Below, piece after piece: positions 5,037-9,901 of a stretch of 9,901 nucleotides of DNA. The position numbers and the translations under genes are program-made. The notes under the pieces were generated by a model. That model was given only the letters and a program-made list of their open reading frames with translations. It was not told where the DNA came from and did not search any database. Source of the stretch: an uncultured Clostridia bacterium. Its GTDB lineage: Bacteria > Bacillota > Clostridia > Oscillospirales > Ruminococcaceae. Within the stretch, counting starts at the first letter, position 1, and every line of letters begins with the position of its first letter. The DNA lies in NCBI GenBank assembly GCA_947175045.1, contig CAMWLH010000053.1, positions 1-9,901 of the forward strand, given 5' to 3'.

Positions 5037-7844
5037 ATGTTAAGAAGAAAGATTCTTACTTCTGCTATGGCTTCTGTAATGGCACTGACTTCCATTTCAG
5101 CTGTAGCTTTTGCAGATGAGACAGCAACCGCTGCAAAGAACGTAAAGACTAAGGAAGACCTTAAGAAGCTTGTTACAGAGACCTACGGCGACAAGTATCG
5201 TTCCAGCGAGATCAACGACTTTGGTTCTGTATCCGCTGACAGAATGCTTGCAGTTCTGGAGTTTGCTGACGAGATAGTTGCAGACAACGAGACCGACGAT
5301 AATGACGCGACTGTTGCTTACGATATGGTAATCGCGGTTAAGAACCAGCTGAAGCACTACACCGCTTCTCAGCTCCGCGATCTGATGAACCAGGTAAAGC
5401 CCATCGTTGATTCCAACAACATCAACAATGAGGATCTGGGCGATGCTATCTATGATGACACCGCATATCAGGCTCTGGTTGACGCTTACGACGAGGCGGA
5501 TTCCGTTATCGATTCCAACGACTCCAACGCTATCACAGATGCTTATCTGAACCTGGACGCTGTTAAGAGCCCCGCTGCTCTGACTGCTGTAAGCAAGTCT
5601 CAGTTCAACCAGGCTATCAAGGCTCTTGAGTCTGCTCTTAAGAACAAGAACAAGTACGAGAACTGGAGAAGAGGTTCTCTTGGTTACACCGGCGGCGACG
5701 CTGCAGGCTGGTTTGGCTGGAGATTCACCGCTTCCAACACTAAGTCTACCATCACCTACGGTGAGCTTTATTATTTCGCTGACAAACTGATCGAGGATGC
5801 TGCCGGCGAGGGTGTTGTTGACATCTACTCCGAGTACGACAGATTCACCGAGATCAAGAGCGCTTCCAGAACGACCGATACACTGATCGTTGACGCGTAC
5901 AAGCTGGCTGACCAGCTCGCACAGGTGCTGAACAGCTTTGAGGCTGACGACACCAACCGTGCTTCCAGATCTCAGATCAACTCTTTGATCAGCGAGTACA
6001 ACGGTCGTCTGGTATATGAGTTTGCTGCTGATAACGCTTACACTCTTCTGAGTGAGGTTATGGCGCATGACGCTAATCTGCAGATCGAGATGGTTGATCC
6101 CACAAACGTTAATAAGACCACATATATTAAGGCAAGCGACCGCCTTGATCAGCTTGCTGCCGGTCGTGCACCCTATTCTGCTGCGTCTTCGCTGGTTACT
6201 TCCGGCGCACAGTCTGCATTGACTGCAATGGAGCCTATCCTCAGCGATCCCGAGAATTGGTGGAATGGTGATGCTGCAGAGACCGAGGGCTTCCAGTATA
6301 ATGCTGTTCGCTACGCGGTATTCCATGGCGATCTTACTGCTGAAAAGATCGTTGAGAAAGTTGATGCTGCAGGTGATTTGACCGATGCTAATGCTGAGAT
6401 CGTAGAGACACTGGCTAAGGTATACGCTGACGCAATCAAGGCAGAGTGCACTGATGGCAAGAGCTTTAAGCAGAATTGGGATGATGTTGCTTGGGGCGAG
6501 AGCACTGAAAATAATATAGCTAAGGCTGTAACTGATTTGAATGCTGTTGGCGCGGCTGCTGTTACCAAGTATATCAACGATACCTTCAGCAATGCTAAGG
6601 GCGTATTCCTTGTAACCTCTGCAGATGGTACCAATAAGCTGATAGACGCTACTCTGAGAGTTAAGGCAACGGCAGCGTTCTATCTGATCACCGATAACAA
6701 CGGTGTAACACGTCTGTCTACTTCTTCTACTCTGGGTTCCAATGACAAGGTGGCTAAGAGAGTAAACGCTAATGTTGCGGTTGATCTGGCTGACTATGTA
6801 ACCGTAACCGCTGCTCAGGTTGCTGGTGTTGATGACCACAAAAGCAATGCTGTTGTTGATGACGATAGCACTAACTTTACCACTCTTGAGGTTGCTTACG
6901 ATGTAGCTACAAAGTACCTCGCTGAGGACTTCTCCGCTATTACAGCACTGGATACTCTTGAGGATATCGCTGATCCTACCAAGTCCAACACCAAGGGCTA
7001 TACAATGGCTTACAGAGCGCTCAAGTATGCGCTGAATGACCGTTACGACGGCGATGTGGCTAAGTACACCAGAAAGGATGTTACCGATCTGATCGACAAG
7101 TGCTATGACTTGATCGACGACTGCGGCGAGTGCGCTCTGTTTGCGGATAACATCCAGAACCTCGTTAATGCACGTAAGGTTGCTAACGCTTGGATCGTTG
7201 AAGCAAACAAAACCAAGACCTACAAGGACGGTACTATCGTAGACGGCAAGACCTCTACCACTGTTTACAAGACGCTTAAGGATGTTTATGACAGACTTGA
7301 GAATGATACTAAGGCATTCGCTATCTCCTACGGTCAGGTTTATGATCTCATTGCAGACGTAGAGAACAGACGCGACGAGGGCGAGCTGGTACTTGACGAT
7401 GCAGGCGCTGCTCTTCTCGAGAAGGTTGCTTACGAGCTGGCTACTATCCAGTCTCCTTCCGACGATCTCGATGACGAGGCTATCGACGTAGACAACAGAT
7501 TCCTTGCATACAACAGACTTGCAACCTTTGAGGGTAACACCTACGATCTCAGCTACGGCGGAAGAACTGTTACAGTTTCCAAGAATTACGACCACTTGGC
7601 GCTGAGAGACGACTACAACGCTCTTTACAAGCTCGTTAACCCCGAGGCAGGCGAGTTCAAGGTTGGTGACGTTGACAAGAACGGCGCTGTAAATACTCTT
7701 GACGCTGCTGCTATCTTGAAGGCTATTGTTGACGGTACTGTTGATACTCTCGACAAGACTCTGGCTGACTTTGATGCTAACGGTGTTGTAAACACTCTTG
7801 ACGCTGCTGCTATCAAGAAGGCTGTTGTTGACGGCACTGTTTAA
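5037..7844 (+). CDS. Large secreted helical protein with C-terminal type I dockerin
   Basis: A 935-residue exported protein. AGGAGG at 5025-5030 sets the start; the signal peptide (LRRK, hydrophobic core) should be cut after AFA (24-26). Residues about 27-860 are mostly acidic, Ala-rich predicted helix of no family I recognise. Stretches such as 141-176 (AYxALxxAYxEA) recall FIVAR-like three-helix modules of surface proteins. A Trp-rich patch lies at 210-229 and WW at 408-409. No catalytic motif of a glycosidase or protease is seen. Residues 872-935 form a dockerin: calcium loops D878-V-D-K-N-G-A-V-N-T-L-D889 and D911-F-D-A-N-G-V-V-N-T-L-D922, each followed by the AAAI-x-KA-(I/V)-VDG helix. 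Dockerins bind cohesins, and this protein has no wall-sorting tail of its own, so retention through an anchored cohesin is expected. The next gene offers a candidate. Enzyme-free dockerin proteins are structural or adhesive in other systems, but the role here is unknown. Confidence 0.9.
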   Translation: MLRRKILTSAMASVMALTSISAVAFADETATAAKNVKTKEDLKKLVTETYGDKYRSSEINDFGSVSADRMLAVLEFADEIVADNETDDNDATVAYDMVIAVKNQLKHYTASQLRDLMNQVKPIVDSNNINNEDLGDAIYDDTAYQALVDAYDEADSVIDSNDSNAITDAYLNLDAVKSPAALTAVSKSQFNQAIKALESALKNKNKYENWRRGSLGYTGGDAAGWFGWRFTASNTKSTITYGELYYFADKLIEDAAGEGVVDIYSEYDRFTEIKSASRTTDTLIVDAYKLADQLAQVLNSFEADDTNRASRSQINSLISEYNGRLVYEFAADNAYTLLSEVMAHDANLQIEMVDPTNVNKTTYIKASDRLDQLAAGRAPYSAASSLVTSGAQSALTAMEPILSDPENWWNGDAAETEGFQYNAVRYAVFHGDLTAEKIVEKVDAAGDLTDANAEIVETLAKVYADAIKAECTDGKSFKQNWDDVAWGESTENNIAKAVTDLNAVGAAAVTKYINDTFSNAKGVFLVTSADGTNKLIDATLRVKATAAFYLITDNNGVTRLSTSSTLGSNDKVAKRVNANVAVDLADYVTVTAAQVAGVDDHKSNAVVDDDSTNFTTLEVAYDVATKYLAEDFSAITALDTLEDIADPTKSNTKGYTMAYRALKYALNDRYDGDVAKYTRKDVTDLIDKCYDLIDDCGECALFADNIQNLVNARKVANAWIVEANKTKTYKDGTIVDGKTSTTVYKTLKDVYDRLENDTKAFAISYGQVYDLIADVENRRDEGELVLDDAGAALLEKVAYELATIQSPSDDLDDEAIDVDNRFLAYNRLATFEGNTYDLSYGGRTVTVSKNYDHLALRDDYNALYKLVNPEAGEFKVGDVDKNGAVNTLDAAAILKAIVDGTVDTLDKTLADFDANGVVNTLDAAAIKKAVVDGTV
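7680..7841 (+). repeat. Duplicated dockerin segment
   Basis: Two 63-base stretches, 7680-7742 and 7779-7841, differ at 7 positions and are 99 bases (33 codons) apart. They encode the second half of each calcium loop and the following recognition helix. Dockerins always carry such a two-fold repeat, but nucleotide identity this high suggests strong constraint on symmetry or recent homogenisation. Confidence 0.85.
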
Positions 7845-7863
7845 TCAACCTAATTCCTGTTTG

Positions 7864-7912
7864 TTAATAATCCCCTAACGCGGGGCGAAAGCCCCGCAAA
7901 GGGATTTATTAA
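7864..7912 (+). other. Strong leader hairpin with GAAA tetraloop
   Basis: GCGGGGC (7880-7886) pairs perfectly with GCCCCGC (7891-7897) around a GAAA tetraloop. After an internal loop the stem continues: 7864-7874 with 7901-7912, 11 pairs and one bulged T. No U-run follows, so it is not a classical terminator of the dockerin gene. It lies 18 bases before the GGAGGA ribosome site (7931-7936) of the next gene. A 3' stabiliser of the upstream message, a 5' leader structure, or an RNase processing site are all possible. TTGACG-17-TAATTC (7828-7856) is too weak a promoter to call. Confidence 0.6.
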
Positions 7913-7943
7913 ATAAACTATAAAAATCATGGAGGAAAATAAT

Positions 7944-8591
7944 ATGAAGAAGATTTTATCTCTTGGCGCTGCTGCTGCAGTTCTGTCTTTGACAGCTGTT
8001 GCTGCTTCTGCCGACATCGTTGTAACCGATAACGGTACTGCCCCTGTTGCAGGCGGCGAGTACGTTGTAGAGGTTGTTGTTGACGGCGAGTTCCCCGTCA
8101 TCAATGATCTGGCTGCTACCCAGTTCACCGTTCAGGCTTCCGACAATCTGACTCTGGTTTCCGGCACTGCTGATGGTGCGGGTCTTTTCAATGCAGAGAG
8201 AATGACATTTGCTTATGCAGCTGCTGAGGCTCCTGCTGACGGCACTGTTCTGCTGACCCTGGTATTCACAGTTGATGCTGCTGCTGAAGAGGAAGTTAGT
8301 GTATCTATCGTTCCCGATGCAGGCTTCGAGGCTGGTGTAAACGCTGACGCTGTTACTTCTGTTGTAGTTGAGGACGGCGGAGAGCCTATCACCGATGTAA
8401 CTTTCGAGACTGAGACAGTTCCTGTTGAGGATACTGTTGAGTCTGAGCCCGCTCCTATTACTGTTGATACTCCTAACGAAACTGATGACAGCAATAAGAA
8501 CGACAATCCTAACACAGGTATTGCTCTTGCGGTTGTTCCTGCTCTGGTTGCAGGCGCTGCTGCTATCGTAGCTGCTAAGAAGAGAAAGTAA
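7944..8591 (+). CDS. Small wall-anchored protein with cohesin-like domain
   Basis: A 215-residue exported protein. The start at 7944 follows GGAGGA (7931-7936); an ATG 5 codons earlier overlaps the ribosome site. The signal peptide should be cut after ASA (21-23). Residues about 24-145 are beta-rich and follow the order of cohesin domains: a GGEYVVEV-type first strand (37-44), an ATQFTVQASDNLTLVSG segment (58-74) where cohesins have their F-x-L-x-Y-D...L strands, MTFAYA (87-92), then DGTVLLTLVFTVDA (99-112) followed by a VSVSIV strand (118-123). Cohesins and CBM2/CBM3 modules share this fold, so a CBM-like identity is the main alternative. An acidic Pro/Thr linker (about 146-186) leads to NPNTG (188-192), a hydrophobic span and KKRK, a noncanonical sortase tail. 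Lying 99 bases after a dockerin gene and carrying an anchor, it is a good candidate receptor for that dockerin. Cohesin identity is inferred by eye. Confidence 0.8.
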   Translation: MKKILSLGAAAAVLSLTAVAASADIVVTDNGTAPVAGGEYVVEVVVDGEFPVINDLAATQFTVQASDNLTLVSGTADGAGLFNAERMTFAYAAAEAPADGTVLLTLVFTVDAAAEEEVSVSIVPDAGFEAGVNADAVTSVVVEDGGEPITDVTFETETVPVEDTVESEPAPITVDTPNETDDSNKNDNPNTGIALAVVPALVAGAAAIVAAKKRK

Positions 8592-8594
8592 TCT

Positions 8595-8610
8595 GTAACG
8601 TAAGCGTTAC
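8595..8610 (+). other. Perfect short hairpin after the cohesin-like gene
   Basis: GTAACG (8595-8600) and CGTTAC (8605-8610) pair around TAAG, 3 bases past the stop codon. It has no U-run and may only protect the message end; the real terminator is at 8665. Confidence 0.4.
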
Positions 8611-8664
8611 TAAAGTGAGTTAACAGCTCATTGAATGGTTACTCTTCAAGGTAATTAACAAATG

Positions 8665-8697
8665 ATCCGCCCCGAGAGATTGGGGCGGATTTTTGTT
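8665..8697 (+). terminator. Strong intrinsic terminator of the surface-protein block
   Basis: ATCCGCCCC (8665-8673) and GGGGCGGAT (8682-8690) form a perfect 9-bp GC-rich stem with the 8-base loop GAGAGATT, followed by TTTTGTTT. This is a textbook Rho-independent terminator and marks the end of the plus-strand block that starts at 3015. Confidence 0.93.
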
Positions 8698-8981
8698 TAT
8701 AATGCTGACAAGGGATTTTATAAATGGTAAATTTCAATAAAAAATCACAATAAAGTTTGTTAAAACCAACAAAAATAAAAAAGAGAAGTAAAAAATGACA
8801 TTATATTACTTAAAACATCAAAATATATTTACTTAAATAGAACTATATATAGACAATAAGAATGCAGAAATACTAGAAACCGTACAAAATATAGAATACA
8901 CGGGAATATAATAGAACAAATTGACAAAAAGAGTACAAAAAATAAAAATTTAGATAAATTGCATAAAAAGTTTAAATCTTC
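8698..8981. other. AT-rich gene-free stretch
   Basis: No credible coding region, tRNA or structured RNA is visible. The sequence is dominated by A-runs and ATA-type steps, much poorer in GC than the genes around it. It contains one operator-like repeat (8756-8775). A/T-rich DNA just ahead of the promoter at 8982 could act as an UP element. Confidence 0.6.
8756..8775. promoter_or_regulatory. Operator-like inverted repeat shared with 2634-2653
   Basis: TTTGTT (8756-8761) and AACAAA (8768-8773) are perfect arms around AAAACC. Over 20 bases only two differ from 2634-2653. Both copies are upstream of plus-strand transcription units. GTAAAA(A)ATGACATT also occurs near both, but on different sides, so the similarity may reflect composition. 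Confidence 0.3.
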
Positions 8982-9010
8982 TTGACATTGAGGTGTAAAT
9001 TTGTTATAAT
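8982..9010 (+). promoter_or_regulatory. Consensus sigma-A promoter of the ABC operon
   Basis: TTGACA (8982-8987), a 17-base spacer and TATAAT (9005-9010) match the consensus at every position, and TG at 9002-9003 adds an extended -10. Transcription should start near 9017, about 78 bases before the ATPase gene. A perfect promoter usually implies either very high expression or a repressor that controls it. Confidence 0.92.
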
Positions 9011-9031
9011 TATAGCGGAGTATGATGGTTT

Positions 9032-9058
9032 TGAAATACGCGTGTGTGCAAAATTTCA
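9032..9058 (+). promoter_or_regulatory. Inverted repeat in the ABC operon leader
   Basis: TGAAAT (9032-9037) and ATTTCA (9053-9058) flank 15 bases that contain the palindrome ACGCGT. It lies just after the predicted start site, where a repressor or leader hairpin would act. Six-base arms are short, so chance is possible. Confidence 0.3.
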
Positions 9059-9094
9059 CATAAATATTACGGACAAGAGGGACGGTAACTGACA

Positions 9095-9802
9095 ATGGAT
9101 AGTATTATTACCGCAAAAAACGTCTGTATGGATTTTAAAATTGGAGACGGAAGCGTAGTCCACGCACTGAAAGGCATTGACCTTGAGATACAGCCAAACA
9201 AGCTGTCGGTGCTGCGCGGGCGCTCCGGCTCAGGCAAGACTACTCTGATAAATATACTCGGCGCCCTTGACAGACCTAGCTCGGGCGAGGTATTTTTCCT
9301 TGATAAAGAAAACGATATCACAAAATTAAGCGATCCTCAGCGCGACAGGCTGCGCAGGGTGGATATGGCATTCGTGTTCCAGTCGGTGGCGCTTATCTCT
9401 ACTATGACCGCTTTTGAAAATGTGGAGTTCGCGCTAAGACTCACCGATCTTCCCTATAAAGAACGCGTAGAGCGTGCCAAACAGAGCCTGGTGCAGGTCG
9501 GTCTTGAAAAAAGAATGCACCACAGACCGGGCGAGATGTCCGGCGGAGAACAGCAGAGGGTGGCTATCGCGAGAGCAATCTCGCACTCGCCGAAAATAAT
9601 CTTTGCCGACGAACCCACCGCCGAGCTTGACAGTCCCACTGCCTTTGCGGTAATGAAGCTGTTTAAAGACCTAGTGGAACAAAACGGTCTGACGATCGTT
9701 ATGACAACGCACGACACGTCTATGATGGAGGCGGCGGATATAGTCTACACACTGGAGGACGGCGTTATAGGCGAGGTCACCGTCAACGGAACGGAGGAGT
9801 AA
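9095..9802 (+). CDS. ABC transporter ATP-binding protein, LolD/MacB type
   Basis: A complete 235-residue ATPase of the LolD/MacB (FtsE-like) group, the usual partner of an FtsX/MacB-type permease. Visible motifs: Walker A G42-RSG-S-GKTT50, Q-loop FVFQ96, signature MSGGEQQR (148-155), Walker B IIFADEP (168-174) with catalytic E173, and switch H206 in TTHD. The D-loop reads AELDS (176-180) where the group usually has GNLDS. Length is normal for the family. It should energise export, or extrusion of a drug, peptide or lipid from the membrane; the substrate cannot be read from an ATPase. The ribosome site AAGAGGGA (9075-9082) is weak and 12 bases from the ATG; this start keeps the standard N-terminus before the KNVCMDF strand. 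The gene has its own consensus promoter and is followed one base after its stop by another gene. Confidence 0.95.
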   Translation: MDSIITAKNVCMDFKIGDGSVVHALKGIDLEIQPNKLSVLRGRSGSGKTTLINILGALDRPSSGEVFFLDKENDITKLSDPQRDRLRRVDMAFVFQSVALISTMTAFENVEFALRLTDLPYKERVERAKQSLVQVGLEKRMHHRPGEMSGGEQQRVAIARAISHSPKIIFADEPTAELDSPTAFAVMKLFKDLVEQNGLTIVMTTHDTSMMEAADIVYTLEDGVIGEVTVNGTEE

Positions 9803-9803
9803 A

Positions 9804-9901
9804 ATGCCGAAAAGGGTAATGCTTGCTCCCCCCGAAAACGTGATGGTGCAGGCGGAAAATCTTGTTAAAATATACAAATCCTCTGGCGTTGAGGTCATGG
9901 C
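9804..9901 (+). CDS. Start of a second ABC ATPase gene, cut by the window edge
   Basis: ATG at 9804 follows the previous stop (9800-9802) by one base, with GGAGG at 9793-9797 inside the end of the upstream gene, so the two are translationally linked. The 32 complete codons read MPKRVMLAPPENV, then VQAENLVKIYKSSGVEVMA, which matches the first strands of an ABC ATPase (the E-N-L-x-K-x-Y segment before the L-x-x-V/I-x-L strand). No Walker motif is inside the window, so the family is inferred from this short N-terminus. Confidence 0.75.
   Translation, partial: MPKRVMLAPPENVMVQAENLVKIYKSSGVEVM

Noticed and set aside
5097..7595. 832-codon open frame on the minus strand opposite the dockerin gene
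   Set aside because: It has no ribosome site, signal or recognisable domain, and the plus-strand frame has a signal peptide and dockerin. The antisense frame is open because of the biased codons of the real gene.
7828..7856. Promoter TTGACG-17-TAATTC for the cohesin-like gene
   Set aside because: The -35 is part of the conserved dockerin codons and the -10 matches the consensus at only two positions.
8829..9095. 88-codon minus-strand open frame in the AT-rich gap
   Set aside because: Phe/Leu/Ile-rich translation expected from AT-rich DNA; no ribosome site, and it overlaps the consensus promoter of the ABC operon.

Overview
The window looks like chromosomal DNA of a low-to-mid GC Gram-positive anaerobe of the Clostridia, most like a gut or rumen Ruminococcus or [Eubacterium] siraeum relative. 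The reasons are strong AGGAGG ribosome sites, a lipoprotein with a Gram-positive style lipobox, secreted proteins ending in an S/N-P-x-T-G wall-sorting tail, and a type I dockerin. The genus is an inference; no ribosomal or other marker gene is present.

Left part (1-2580, minus strand): a 679-residue cysteine-rich lipoprotein of unknown function, with a tandem duplicated N-terminal domain and a His-rich linker. It is followed upstream by an intrinsic terminator, a ~120-bp palindromic element that can fold as a three-way junction (a second, truncated copy lies at the left edge of the window), and a tRNA-Arg(CCT) gene with its own promoter.

Central part (2580-8700, plus strand): four consecutive genes for exported proteins. 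Two are paralogous small anchored proteins with a Trp-rich beta-sandwich domain resembling a carbohydrate-binding module. The third is a 935-residue, mainly helical secreted protein with no wall anchor but a C-terminal dockerin with two calcium loops. The fourth is a small anchored protein whose only folded region resembles a cohesin. The simplest reading is a compact cell-surface assembly in which the unanchored dockerin protein docks on an anchored cohesin-like partner encoded next door, beside two anchored sugar-binding-like proteins. No glycoside hydrolase is seen, so this would not be a standard cellulosome. Stem-loops lie between the upstream gene or promoter and the ribosome site of all four genes, and three tandem 67-bp repeats precede the dockerin gene. 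A strong intrinsic terminator closes the block.

Right part (8700-9901): a very AT-rich intergenic stretch ending in a near-perfect sigma-A promoter, then the start of an ABC transporter operon: one complete LolD/MacB-type ATPase and, one base after its stop codon, the first 32 codons of a second gene that reads like another ABC ATPase.
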